Positions 1 through 8,623 of a stretch of 64,000 nt of DNA are shown in pieces. Numbering within the stretch: position 1 is the first letter of the stretch; the number at the start of each line of letters is the position of its first letter. The notes beneath the pieces are model-generated. The model had not been told where the DNA came from, did no database searches, and saw only the letters and a list, made by a program, of their open reading frames with translations. The stretch spans positions 1 through 64,000 of the forward strand of contig NZ_CYPR01000228.1 of assembly GCF_001408515.1 (NCBI RefSeq), read 5' to 3'. The DNA comes from Jannaschia seosinensis (GTDB lineage Bacteria > Pseudomonadota > Alphaproteobacteria > Rhodobacterales > Rhodobacteraceae). Made by a program: the position numbers and the translations under genes.

Positions 1-757
1 TCTTTGGTTTGTCAAAGAACGGCCGTCTGGCGCAGAACATCTCGGCATTGGAGGCATCGACGGCGGCGCGCTACGTCCGGACGCCGGGTCAGAAGCTGCG
101 CCGGTTCAAAACCTTCTCCTACGCAGCCCGCTCGTGGTCGAAACCCCGCCGCGTCATCGCCCGCGTCGAGGTTGGCCCCATGGGTCGGGACACCCGCTAC
201 GTCGTCACCAACCTCGAGGGCGGCCGCGGTAAGCACCTTTACGAGAAGCTCTATTCCGCCCGCGGCCAGGCCGAGAACCACATCAAGGCGTGGAAAACCC
301 ATCTCGCATCAGACCGGACATCATGCTCGAAGGCGAACGCCAACCAGATGCGCCTGATGCTGCACGGCTGCGCCTACTGGGTCTGGTGGAAGCTTCGCGC
401 GGCTTGCCCAAAACGTCCACCATGGCGCCGCGCCCAGTTCGACACGCTGCGGCTGCATCTCGTCAAACTGGCCGCCACCATCGTCGAAAAGAAGACCCGG
501 ATCATCGTGACCCTGCCGGCATCGTGTCCCCGAAAGGGACTTCTCCTCCTTCTCTTCGACGCCCTCGCCCCACCGAAAACAGCCTGACGCAAGCGCCCCG
601 ACAAACCCCGAAACATCAACCCGTATCGCCCAAGACCCAAGTCACCGGCCGGCCTGCCAACCGGACGCAAACACCGGGTGCGCGCAAGAAAACCGAGACC
701 GGGGAAACCATCCCACGGAGCACAAGTCCGCAGCTTCATGAATTATGCGGGTTAACG
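1..757 (+). mobile_element. IS1380-family insertion sequence, 3' part
   Basis: The right-hand portion of an insertion sequence enters from the left edge. It consists of the transposase C-terminus (to 587), about 150 bases without a convincing gene, and a probable terminal sequence around 738-757 (CATGAATTATGCGGG-like) that resembles the ends I recall for IS1380 elements of this bacterial group. The exact end and any target duplication cannot be fixed because the left end is outside the window. Confidence 0.7.
3..587 (+). CDS. IS1380-family transposase, C-terminal part
   Basis: This is the C-terminal part (about 194 residues) of a DDE transposase that moves the IS by cut-and-paste. The frame is open from the left edge, so the true start lies outside the window. 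Family-typical blocks are visible: VTNLEGG near residue 68, then YEKLYSARGQAENHIK, which carries the last acidic catalytic residue in this family, then SDRTSCSKANANQMRL and a tail that reaches a normal stop. No frameshift is seen in this part, so the element may be intact. The next gene to the right is the first permease of an ABC operon, 537 bases away. Confidence 0.85.
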   Translation, partial: FGLSKNGRLAQNISALEASTAARYVRTPGQKLRRFKTFSYAARSWSKPRRVIARVEVGPMGRDTRYVVTNLEGGRGKHLYEKLYSARGQAENHIKAWKTHLASDRTSCSKANANQMRLMLHGCAYWVWWKLRAACPKRPPWRRAQFDTLRLHLVKLAATIVEKKTRIIVTLPASCPRKGLLLLLFDALAPPKTA

Positions 758-1124
758 CCACGGCGCTGGGTGTAACGACGACTTTCAGGGCGCAGGACTT
801 CGGTGCCTGTTCGAATGCGCGGGTGCTGGTGCAAATTCCGTCTCGCGGTGACGACGCGATACGGTGAAGAACAGGTCGCCCTCGGTCCCACGAAACTTCT
901 GGTGCGCAGCGAATGTCGGAGGGAACCGCCGATCTGGTGCCGCTGGCGATTTGAGGTCCGGCGGGGGCGACTTCGACTGCCCGTTGCGAATCTTGCCGCA
1001 CAGCCCGCACGCCTGCGATTTTCCGCGTCGGCATAGGGCGAATCCTGCACATGGTCGTGCAACCTCGACGGTAAACGCCGCGTGAGTGCTTGACCGCGGC
1101 AGGCCGAGGGGAGAAACCCGCAGG
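758..1124. other. intergenic region between IS end and ABC operon
   Basis: About 370 bases without a convincing gene. The frames that stay open have no ribosome-binding site and no recognisable domain. The stretch must carry the operon promoter unless transcription comes from the IS. A purine-rich site GAGGGGAG at 1106-1113 precedes the first permease. A substrate-binding protein gene, usual at this place in such operons, is absent. Confidence 0.6.
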
Positions 1125-2102
1125 ATGCTTGCCTATATCATCCGCCGCGTGCTGCAATCCGTGCTCGTCCTTCTGGTGGTCGGGCTCGTGGCCTTTTCCA
1201 TGTTCCGCTTCGTGGGCGACCCGATCGAGCAGCTTCTGGGCCAGGAGCGCACCGTTCAGGACGTCGAGCGTCTGCGCGAGGCGCTGGGTCTGAACGATCC
1301 GTTCATCATGCAATATGCCAGTTTCCTCGGGCGCGCGGTGCAGGGCGATTTCGGCATCTCCTACCGCCAGTCCCGCCCCGTGGCCGAAATTCTCGCCGAG
1401 CGCGCGCCCGCCACGCTGGAGCTCGCGCTCGTCTCGGGGCTTCTGGCGCTGGGGCTCGGGATCGCGCTGGGGGTGTTCACCGCGATCCGGCGCGACGGTT
1501 GGGCGGCGAACATCATCATGTCGGCCTCGCTGATCGGGGTCTCGCTGCCGACCTTCCTCATCGGGATCCTGCTGATCTACGTGTTTGGCGTGCAGCTGCG
1601 GTGGCTGCCGACCTTCGGGCGCGGCGAAGTGGTGGACCTCGGCTGGTGGACGACCGGGTTTCTGACGACCTCCGGTCTCAAGTCCTTGATCCTGCCCGCG
1701 ATCACGCTGGGTCTGTTCCAGATGACACTGATCATGCGGCTCGTGCGGTCCGAGATGCTGGAGGTGCTGCGCCAGGATTACATCCGATTCGCGCGGGCGC
1801 GGGGCCTTTCGGCGCGGGCGGTGAATTTCCGCCACGCCCTCAAGAACACGATGATTCCCGTCATCACCGTCACCGGCCTGCAACTCGGCGCGATCATCGC
1901 GTTCGCCATCATCACCGAGACGGTGTTCCAGTGGCCGGGCGTGGGCTTGCTGTTCATCAACGCGGTGCAATTCGTCGACATCCCCGTCATGGCCGCCTAT
2001 CTGATGTTGATCTCGGTGATGTTCGTGCTCATCAACCTGCTCGTGGACATCCTCTATGTCTGGGTCGATCCGCGTCTGCGCGTCGAGGGGAGGCATTCAT
2101 GA
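1125..2102 (+). CDS. ABC transporter permease, dipeptide/oligopeptide type (DppB-like)
   Basis: An inner-membrane permease of 325 residues for peptide or nickel-type ABC importers. The N-terminus MLAYIIRRVLQ followed by a first membrane helix is typical of the family. Further helices cover roughly 98-120, 130-155, 188-205, 245-265 and 290-312. The cytoplasmic EAA loop that touches the ATPases lies near 211-229 (LEVLRQDYIRFARARGLS). I chose the ATG at 1125 over an upstream TTG at 1086 because the protein family begins here and GAGGGGAG lies 11 bases before it. The stop overlaps the next start (ATGA at 2099-2102), so the operon is translationally coupled. Substrate is unknown. Confidence 0.9.
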   Translation: MLAYIIRRVLQSVLVLLVVGLVAFSMFRFVGDPIEQLLGQERTVQDVERLREALGLNDPFIMQYASFLGRAVQGDFGISYRQSRPVAEILAERAPATLELALVSGLLALGLGIALGVFTAIRRDGWAANIIMSASLIGVSLPTFLIGILLIYVFGVQLRWLPTFGRGEVVDLGWWTTGFLTTSGLKSLILPAITLGLFQMTLIMRLVRSEMLEVLRQDYIRFARARGLSARAVNFRHALKNTMIPVITVTGLQLGAIIAFAIITETVFQWPGVGLLFINAVQFVDIPVMAAYLMLISVMFVLINLLVDILYVWVDPRLRVEGRHS

Positions 2103-2554
2103 AGCTGGATGGTTCGTGCCATTGCGGGGCGGTGCGCTTCACCGTCGAGGCGCCGCACCCGGTGCCGTATCAGCGGTGCTATTGCTCCATCTGCCGCAAG
2201 ACGGCCGGTGCGGGCGGCTTCGCCATCAATATCGGCGCGCGCGCCGACACCCTTGAGGTCGAGGGGCGCGACAACATTTCCACCTACCGGTCGAGCGAGG
2301 CGATGGAGCGGACCTTCTGCCGTACCTGCGGCTCGGCGCTGTGGGGCTTCGCGCCGGATTGGCCCGAGCTGATCCATCCCCATGCCTCCGCCATCGACAC
2401 CGACCTGCCGGTGCCGCCCGCGCATACGCACATGATGCTGGCCTCCCGCGCCAACTGGGCCGTCCCGCAGGTCGCGCCGGAGGACGAGACCTTCGACGCC
2501 TATCCTGAAGAGAGCCTCGCCGCGTGGCACGAGCGTCGGGGGCTGAGCGCATGA
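2099..2554 (+). CDS. GFA-family (glutathione-dependent formaldehyde-activating-like) zinc protein
   Basis: A 151-residue GFA/CENP-V-family protein. The two zinc sites are readable: C7 and C9 (SCHCGAVRF), C27, C29 and C32 (CYCSIC), and C74 and C77 (CRTCGS). Most members have no known substrate; the founding one promotes S-hydroxymethyl-glutathione formation. The gene sits between the two permease genes of an ABC operon and overlaps both by four bases (ATGA at 2099 and 2551), so its translation is tied to the transporter. That position is unusual and hints at handling of an imported thiol- or aldehyde-containing compound, which is inference only. Confidence 0.88.
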   Translation: MKLDGSCHCGAVRFTVEAPHPVPYQRCYCSICRKTAGAGGFAINIGARADTLEVEGRDNISTYRSSEAMERTFCRTCGSALWGFAPDWPELIHPHASAIDTDLPVPPAHTHMMLASRANWAVPQVAPEDETFDAYPEESLAAWHERRGLSA

Positions 2555-3540
2555 GCGACCTGCCCGACGCCACCCGCCAAGGCCCCAAGCCGACCGACCG
2601 GCTGGAAGAGGCCGAGATCGTCCGCCCGTCGCGCTGGCGCGCCGTGTGGGACAGCGACGTCGCCTATTCCTTCCGCAGCTCGCCGGTCGCCATCGTCGCG
2701 ACCCTCATCACGCTGGTCCTCGTCCTGGCGGCGATCTTCGCGCCATGGATCGCCCCGACCAATCCGTTCGATCCGTCCTCGCTGAACCTGATGAACGGCT
2801 TCACTCCGCCGGGCGAGCCGAACGCCTTCACCGGCGAGACCTTCCTGATGGGCACGGACGATCAGGGGCGGGGCGTGTTCTCGACCATCCTCTACGGCAT
2901 GCGCGTCTCGCTCTTCGTAGGGTTCATGGCGGTGCTGTTCGCGCTGGTGCTGGGCGTGCTTCTGGGGCTTCTGGCAGGCTATGCCGGGGGCTGGGCCGAC
3001 AGCGTGATCATGCGCGTGGCCGACGTGCAGCTGACCTTTCCGTCGATCCTCGTGGCGCTTCTGATCTTCGGGATCGCGCGCGGGATCATCCCCATCGAAT
3101 ACCGCGACCAGATGGCGATCTGGGTCCTGATCCTCGCCATCGGCCTGTCGGATTGGGTGCAGTTCGCCCGCGTCGTTCGGGGCGCGACGCTGGTGGAGCG
3201 GAACAAGGAATACGTTCAGGCCGCGCGTCTCATCGGACGCACGCCCGCCGCCATCATGCTGCGTCACATCCTGCCCAACGTCCTGTCGCCGGTCCTCGTG
3301 ATTGCCACGATCTCGCTGGCGCTGGCCATCATCGCGGAGGCGACGCTGAGTTTCCTCGGCGTCGGCGCGCCGCCCACGCAGCCGTCGCTCGGCACCCTCA
3401 TCCGGATCGGGCAGGATTTCCTGTTCTCCGGTGAGTGGTGGATCCTGTTCTTCCCGGCCGTGACGCTGCTGATGCTGGCGCTGTCGGTGAACCTGCTCGG
3501 CGACTGGCTGCGGGACGCACTCAACCCGAGGCTGAGGTGA
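2551..3540 (+). CDS. ABC transporter permease, dipeptide/oligopeptide type (DppC-like)
   Basis: The second permease (329 residues). It has a hydrophilic N-terminal tail of about 40 residues, a first helix at about 46-66, and the DppC hallmark LMGTDDQGRGVFS at 99-111. The remaining helices follow, with an EAA loop at about 206-221 (ERNKEYVQAARLIGRT). The C-terminus NLLGDWLRDALNPRLR is classic for the family. The start at 2551 overlaps the GFA stop, and an upstream in-frame ATG at 2524 would only add residues out of line with the family. It pairs with the DppB-like protein to form the channel. Confidence 0.92.
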   Translation: MSDLPDATRQGPKPTDRLEEAEIVRPSRWRAVWDSDVAYSFRSSPVAIVATLITLVLVLAAIFAPWIAPTNPFDPSSLNLMNGFTPPGEPNAFTGETFLMGTDDQGRGVFSTILYGMRVSLFVGFMAVLFALVLGVLLGLLAGYAGGWADSVIMRVADVQLTFPSILVALLIFGIARGIIPIEYRDQMAIWVLILAIGLSDWVQFARVVRGATLVERNKEYVQAARLIGRTPAAIMLRHILPNVLSPVLVIATISLALAIIAEATLSFLGVGAPPTQPSLGTLIRIGQDFLFSGEWWILFFPAVTLLMLALSVNLLGDWLRDALNPRLR

Positions 3541-3542
3541 CC

Positions 3543-4547
3543 ATGACCGATGCGACCGGCCGGACGGCCACACCCGTTCTCTCCCTCCGCGACCTCACCG
3601 TCGAGATCCCCACCCGGCACGGGGTGCTGCGTCCTGTCGATGCGGTGTCGTGGGATGTCGAGGCCGGCGAGATCCTCGGCGTGGTGGGCGAATCCGGCGC
3701 GGGCAAGTCGATGACCGGCAATGCGGTGATCGGCCTTCTCGACCCGCCGGCGCGCATCGCGGGCGGTGAGGTGCTGCTGGAGGGGGAGCGGATCGACAAC
3801 CTGCCTTTGCAGAAGATGCGTCGCATCCGGGGCAAGCGAATCGGGATGGTGTTCCAGGACCCGCTCACGTCGCTGAACCCGCTTCTGACCGTGGGCGAGC
3901 AGTTGACCGAGACGATCACGCGCCATCTCGACGTCTCCGACGATGCGGCGCGGACGCGCGCGGTCCGGGGCCTCGACGAGGTGGGCATTCCGGCCGCGAA
4001 GGATCGGCTCGGCGCCTATCCGCACGAATTTTCCGGCGGCATGCGGCAGCGTGTCGTCATCGCGCTGGCGCTCTGTGCGGAGCCGACGCTGCTGATCGCG
4101 GACGAGCCGACGACCGCCCTCGACGTGTCGGTGCAGGCGCAGATTACGGCGCTCCTCAAGCGCCTCTGCCGGGAGCGGGGAATGGCGGCGATGCTGGTGA
4201 CGCACGACATGGGCGTCATCGCCGAGACCGCCGACCGCGTGGCCGTCATGTATGCCGGGCGGCTGGCCGAGATCGGGCCGGTCGCGGAGATCGTCGGATC
4301 GCCGCGTCATCCCTATACCGACGGTTTGATGGCGTCGACGCCGGCCGCCAGCGCGGGACAGGCCCGATTGCGGCAGATCCCCGGCGCCATGCCGCGGCTG
4401 ACGCGGATGCCCGACGGCTGCGCCTTCCATCCCCGCTGTCCGCGCGTGCAGGACAAGTGCCGCCACGATCCCGGCCCGGTCGTGGGAAAGGCCGATTACC
4501 GCGCCGCCTGCTGGTTCCCCATCGAAGCCGGGGAGGACGCCGCATGA
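3543..4547 (+). CDS. ABC transporter ATP-binding protein, DppD/OppD-like
   Basis: One of two ATPases of the importer (334 residues). Walker A GESGAGKS is at 49-56, the Q-loop glutamine near 105, the signature SGGMRQR at 164-170 and Walker B LLIADEPT at 183-190. The C-terminus carries the oligopeptide-ABC extension with the cysteine motif CAFHPRCPRVQDKC; in some relatives such cysteines hold an iron-sulfur cluster. It starts 2 bases after the permease stop and overlaps the next ATPase by four bases. Confidence 0.93.
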   Translation: MTDATGRTATPVLSLRDLTVEIPTRHGVLRPVDAVSWDVEAGEILGVVGESGAGKSMTGNAVIGLLDPPARIAGGEVLLEGERIDNLPLQKMRRIRGKRIGMVFQDPLTSLNPLLTVGEQLTETITRHLDVSDDAARTRAVRGLDEVGIPAAKDRLGAYPHEFSGGMRQRVVIALALCAEPTLLIADEPTTALDVSVQAQITALLKRLCRERGMAAMLVTHDMGVIAETADRVAVMYAGRLAEIGPVAEIVGSPRHPYTDGLMASTPAASAGQARLRQIPGAMPRLTRMPDGCAFHPRCPRVQDKCRHDPGPVVGKADYRAACWFPIEAGEDAA

Positions 4548-5539
4548 GCCCCAGTGATCCCCTCGTCGCGATCCGCAATCTCACCCGCGTCTTCGACGTC
4601 TCGAAGCCCTGGCTCAACCGGGTGATCGAGCGTCTGCCCAAGCGCCGCCTGACCGCCGTGAGCGACGTCAGCTTCGACATCCCGGAGCGGACGACTTATG
4701 CGCTGGTGGGCGAGAGCGGGTCGGGCAAGTCCACGATCGGCAAGATGATCGTGGGTCTCCTGCGCCCGTCGAAGGGCAATGTGGAGATCGAAGGCGTGGA
4801 CCTCTTCGCTGAGCGCGATCCGTCGGTGATCGAGGGCATCCGCTCCGACATCCAGATGATCTTTCAGGATCCCTTCGCCTCGCTGAACCCCCGCTGGCGG
4901 GTGCGCGACATCATCACCGAGCCCGTCGTCGCGCGCGGGGGCGACACCAAGGGTCTGGCCGAGCGGCTTCTGGAGCAGGTGGGCCTCGCCGCCGAGGATG
5001 CGGGCAAGTATCCGCACCAGTTTTCCGGCGGGCAGCGACAGCGTATCTGCGTGGCCCGTGCTTTGGCGTCCGAGCCGCGCCTGATCGTGTGCGACGAGCC
5101 GACCTCGGCGCTGGACGTGTCGGTGCAGGCGCAGGTTCTCAACCTGATGTCCGACCTCAAGGACGAGCACGGGCTGACCTACCTGTTCATCTCTCACGAT
5201 CTGACCGTGGTGCGGCACATGGCCGACACGATCGGGGTGCTCTATCTGGGCTGTCTGGTGGAGGAGGCGGCGCCGGAGGTGCTTTTTACCAAGCCCGCCC
5301 ATCCCTATACGGCGATGCTGATCGACGCGGCGCCCCGGCTCGACGCGTTCGGCCGCGAGGTGGTCCCGCCCGAGGGCGAGATCCCCGATCCGATCGATCC
5401 GCCGCCGGGCTGCGCCTTTCATCCGCGCTGTCCGCTGGCCACCGATATCTGCCGGCGCGAGCGTCCGCCGCTCGCCCCGTTCGGGGCGGGCCGCGTCGCG
5501 TGCCACCATGCCGGGGAGATCGAGCTGAAGGCCGCCTGA
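4544..5539 (+). CDS. ABC transporter ATP-binding protein, DppF/OppF-like
   Basis: The second ATPase (331 residues). Walker A GESGSGKS is at 56-63, the signature SGGQRQR at 161-167, Walker B LIVCDEPT around 180-187, and the C-terminal CAFHPRCPLATDIC extension is present. It ends the operon and converges on putA with only 6 bases between the stops, so a shared or overlapping transcription end is likely. Together with the three preceding transporter genes it makes a complete translocator, but the substrate-binding protein must be supplied from elsewhere. Confidence 0.93.
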   Translation: MSPSDPLVAIRNLTRVFDVSKPWLNRVIERLPKRRLTAVSDVSFDIPERTTYALVGESGSGKSTIGKMIVGLLRPSKGNVEIEGVDLFAERDPSVIEGIRSDIQMIFQDPFASLNPRWRVRDIITEPVVARGGDTKGLAERLLEQVGLAAEDAGKYPHQFSGGQRQRICVARALASEPRLIVCDEPTSALDVSVQAQVLNLMSDLKDEHGLTYLFISHDLTVVRHMADTIGVLYLGCLVEEAAPEVLFTKPAHPYTAMLIDAAPRLDAFGREVVPPEGEIPDPIDPPPGCAFHPRCPLATDICRRERPPLAPFGAGRVACHHAGEIELKAA

Positions 5540-5545
5540 GGGGCC

Positions 5546-8488
5546 TCAGCGCGACTCCCCCATCGCAATGAGCGAGGCATTGCCCCCGGCGGCCGTCGTG
5601 TCGGTCGAAACCACGACTTCCTCGACGAAGCGCTGAAGGTAAAGCGGACCGCCGGCCTTCGGCCCGGTGCCCGACATGCCACGCCCGCCGAAGGGCTGGC
5701 TGCCGACGATGGCGCCGATCTGGTTGCGGTTGACGTAGACGTTGCCCGCGCCGACCCGCGCCGTCACATGCGCGATCGTCGCGTCGATCCGGCTGTGGAG
5801 GCCGAAGGTCAGGCCATAGCCCGTTGCGGCGATCTCCTCCAGCACCCGGTCGATCTCGTTCGCGCGCCAGCGCTTCACGTGCAGGACCGGGCCGAACACT
5901 TCCTTGGTCAGCTTTTCGTTGCGCCCCAGTTCGATGATGGTCGGCGGCATGAAGCGGCCTTCGGGCGCCTTGGCCTGGAAGCGGGGCCGGTGCTCGGCGA
6001 CATGCGCCTTCAGGCGGTCGAGCGCCTCGTCGTCGATGATCGGGCCGATATCGGTGGCCGGATCCATCGGGTCGCCCAGCCGCATCGTCGCGGCGGCGCC
6101 GGCGATCATGTCGAGCATCCGGTCGGCCACGTCCTCCTGCACGTAGAGGATGCGGCTGGCCGAGCAGCGCTGTCCGGCGGAGCGGAAGGCCGACAGGACC
6201 ACGTCGCCCGTCACCTGTTCGGGCAGGGCGGTCGCATCGACGATCATCGCGTTGATGCCCCCCGTCTCCGCGATCAGGGGCAGGATCGCTCCGTCACGCT
6301 CCGCCAGCGCGCGGGCGATTGCCTTCGCCGTCGCCGTCGAGCCGGTAAAGGCGACCCCCGCCAGATGTGAATCCGCCGTCAGGGCCTGTCCGACCTCGGT
6401 GCCGCCCGGCGCGAGGATCAGCGCGTCCTGCGGCACGCCCGCCTCGTGCAACAGCGCCACGGCGCGTGCGGCGATGCGCGGCGTCTGGGGCGCGGGTTTG
6501 GCCACGACGGCGTTGCCGGCGGCTAGGGCGGCAGCGGTTTGGCCGAGGAAGATCGCCAGCGGGAAGTTCCAGGGCGCCACGGTGACGAAGACGCCGCGCC
6601 CGCGGGCGCGCCAGACATTCGATTCGCCGGTCGGACCGGGCAGCGTGCGGGACGCGCAGAGCGTCTCGGCCTCGTCGGCGTAATACCGCAGGAAGTCGAC
6701 CGCCTCGCGGACCTCGGCGATGCCGTCGTCGATCGTCTTGCCCGCCTCCCGCGCGAGCGTGGACATCAGGGCGGCGCGATCCCGCTCCAGCAGGTCGGCG
6801 GCGCGGCGCAAGGCGGCGGCGCGGATCGCGGGGGCCGTGTCGCGCCATGCGGGGAACGCCGCAGCGGCGCGCGACATCGCGGCGGTCACGTCGGCCTTGG
6901 TGAACGCCTTGGGGGTCGGCGCCTCGGGCGCGTTGCGCATCGCACGGGCGAGCTTCGACAGGGCAGGGCGGTCGCCGAAGGTGAAGCCCTTCGAATTCGG
7001 GCGAGGATCGAACAGCGCCGCGGGCGCGGGGATGTTCGGATGGCGCGGCATGCTGGCCAGATCGGTGGGCAAGTCGAGCACGTCGGCGACGGGCACGTCG
7101 TCATCGCCCGCCTGCGCCACGAAGGAGGTCGATGCGCCGTTTTCCAGGAGTCGCCGCACGAGATAGGCCAGCAGGTCGCGGTGGCCGCCGACGGGTGCGT
7201 AGATGCGGCAGGGGACGTTCGTCTCCTTGGCCACCACCGCATAAAGCGCCTCGCCCATGCCGTGCAGGCGCTGGAACTCGTAGCCCTTTTCGTCGCCCGC
7301 CATGTCGATGATCCGCGCGATCGACAGCGCGTTGTGGGTGGCGAATTGCGGGTAGAGATGCGGGCGCAGCGCCAGCATCCGCTCGGCGCAGGCGAGGTAG
7401 TTCAGGTCCGTGACGGCCTTGCGGGTGAAGACGGGGTAATCGTCCTGCCCCTCGACCTGAGCGTGCTTGATCTCCGTGTCCCAATAGGCGCCCTTCACCA
7501 GGCGCACCATCAGGGTCTGCCCCTCGCGCCGGGCGAGACGGCCGATCCAGTCGATGACGGCCAGGGCGCGCTTGCCGTAGGCCTGGATGGCGAGGCCGAA
7601 GCCGTTCCATCCGTCGAGGATGCCATCCGCGCAGGCCGCCTCGATCACGTCGAGCGACAGGTCGAGGCGCTCTTGCTCCTCGGCATCGACGGTGAAGTTC
7701 AGGTCGAAGCTCTTGGCCCGTTCCATCAGGTCGCGCAGGACCGGGGTCAGTTCCGCGATCACGGCGTCGCGGTTGCGCGGCTCGTAGCGGGGGTGGAGGG
7801 CCGAAAGCTTGACCGAGATGCCGGGTCGGTCGGGCAGGGGGCGGTTGCCCGCGGACCGGCCGATCACGTCGATCGCGCCGGCATAGGCCTTGGCGTAGCG
7901 GATGGCGTCGTCTTGCGTGCGCGCGCCTTCGCCCAGCATGTCGTAGCTGTGGCGGGCGCCGCGTTTCTCGTTTTCGCGCGCGCGCTTGAGGGCGCCTTCG
8001 ATGGTCTCGCCCAGAACGAACTGATGGCCCATGAAGCGCATCGCCTGACGCACGCCGGTGCGGACCGTGGGAGCCCCGATGCGGCGCGTGAGGCCGCCGA
8101 GGACGCCCGTCACCGTGTCGCTGGGGCGCAGGAGGCGGTTCGACATGCCGAGGCCCCAGGTCGCCGCGGAGACGAGCCACGCATCCGACGGCTCATGCCC
8201 GGCCCAGTCGCCCGCCCCGATCTTGTCGGCGATGAGCGCATCCTGCGTCGCCTCGTCGGGCACGCGCAGCAGCGCCTCGGCCATCGCCATGAGCGCCAGC
8301 CCCTCGCGGGTGGACAGGTTGTAATCGCGCAGGAAATCCTCGAGCCCGCCGATCCGGGTCCGGGCCTTGCGGATCCCCTGCACGAGGCGCTCGGCGCGGG
8401 CGCGCGTCTCAGGCGACGTTTTCGCCTGCGGCAGCAGGCCATCGATCAGCGTTTCGTCGGCGGGGGCATAGGGTGCATCGAGGGACAT
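5546..8488 (-). CDS. putA: bifunctional proline dehydrogenase / L-glutamate gamma-semialdehyde dehydrogenase
   Basis: PutA oxidises proline to glutamate in two FAD- and NAD-dependent steps with channelled intermediate. At 980 residues it lacks the N-terminal ribbon-helix-helix DNA-binding domain of enterobacterial PutA. The proline dehydrogenase half spans roughly 60-440, with the FAD-region motif VRLVKGAYWDTEIKHAQ near 325-345. The aldehyde dehydrogenase half spans about 500-960, with the catalytic glutamate in ETGGIN near 742 and the catalytic cysteine in GQRCSASR near 774. The ATG at 8488 is the only sensible start. It is transcribed away from an Lrp-type regulator across a 135-base gap, the arrangement described for putA/putR in Rhodobacter. 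Confidence 0.96.
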   Translation of the reverse strand: MSLDAPYAPADETLIDGLLPQAKTSPETRARAERLVQGIRKARTRIGGLEDFLRDYNLSTREGLALMAMAEALLRVPDEATQDALIADKIGAGDWAGHEPSDAWLVSAATWGLGMSNRLLRPSDTVTGVLGGLTRRIGAPTVRTGVRQAMRFMGHQFVLGETIEGALKRARENEKRGARHSYDMLGEGARTQDDAIRYAKAYAGAIDVIGRSAGNRPLPDRPGISVKLSALHPRYEPRNRDAVIAELTPVLRDLMERAKSFDLNFTVDAEEQERLDLSLDVIEAACADGILDGWNGFGLAIQAYGKRALAVIDWIGRLARREGQTLMVRLVKGAYWDTEIKHAQVEGQDDYPVFTRKAVTDLNYLACAERMLALRPHLYPQFATHNALSIARIIDMAGDEKGYEFQRLHGMGEALYAVVAKETNVPCRIYAPVGGHRDLLAYLVRRLLENGASTSFVAQAGDDDVPVADVLDLPTDLASMPRHPNIPAPAALFDPRPNSKGFTFGDRPALSKLARAMRNAPEAPTPKAFTKADVTAAMSRAAAAFPAWRDTAPAIRAAALRRAADLLERDRAALMSTLAREAGKTIDDGIAEVREAVDFLRYYADEAETLCASRTLPGPTGESNVWRARGRGVFVTVAPWNFPLAIFLGQTAAALAAGNAVVAKPAPQTPRIAARAVALLHEAGVPQDALILAPGGTEVGQALTADSHLAGVAFTGSTATAKAIARALAERDGAILPLIAETGGINAMIVDATALPEQVTGDVVLSAFRSAGQRCSASRILYVQEDVADRMLDMIAGAAATMRLGDPMDPATDIGPIIDDEALDRLKAHVAEHRPRFQAKAPEGRFMPPTIIELGRNEKLTKEVFGPVLHVKRWRANEIDRVLEEIAATGYGLTFGLHSRIDATIAHVTARVGAGNVYVNRNQIGAIVGSQPFGGRGMSGTGPKAGGPLYLQRFVEEVVVSTDTTAAGGNASLIAMGESR

Positions 8489-8623
8489 GGACAGCGTCTC
8501 CGGACAGGGTTTCCATGTATGGTAGCACGATCGGAGCCGATGCGTTCACCAAAAGCGGGCGATTGCCCATGGGAAATTTGCGCATATTCTCTGTCGCATG
8601 GCCATCCGGCAGGAGAATTCACC
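8489..8623. promoter_or_regulatory. putA / Lrp-regulator divergent promoter region
   Basis: This 135-base gap must hold both divergent promoters and the regulator's binding site. An imperfect palindrome lies at 8562-8577 (ATTGCCCATGGGAAAT). Its core, TTnCCCATGGGnAA, recurs as a perfect palindrome at 49438-49457. AGGAGA lies about 7 bases before the regulator start. Which protein binds the palindrome is not known from sequence. Confidence 0.55.

Noticed and set aside
758-1124. Small genes or a binding-protein remnant between the IS and the ABC operon
   Set aside because: No frame has a ribosome-binding site, a signal peptide or similarity to a periplasmic binding protein.
6539-8600. Long plus-strand frame opposite putA
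   Set aside because: It is antisense to a complete PutA, with low-complexity Arg/Gly/His-rich translation and no start signal. Only its end, from 8624, is a real gene (the Lrp-type regulator).
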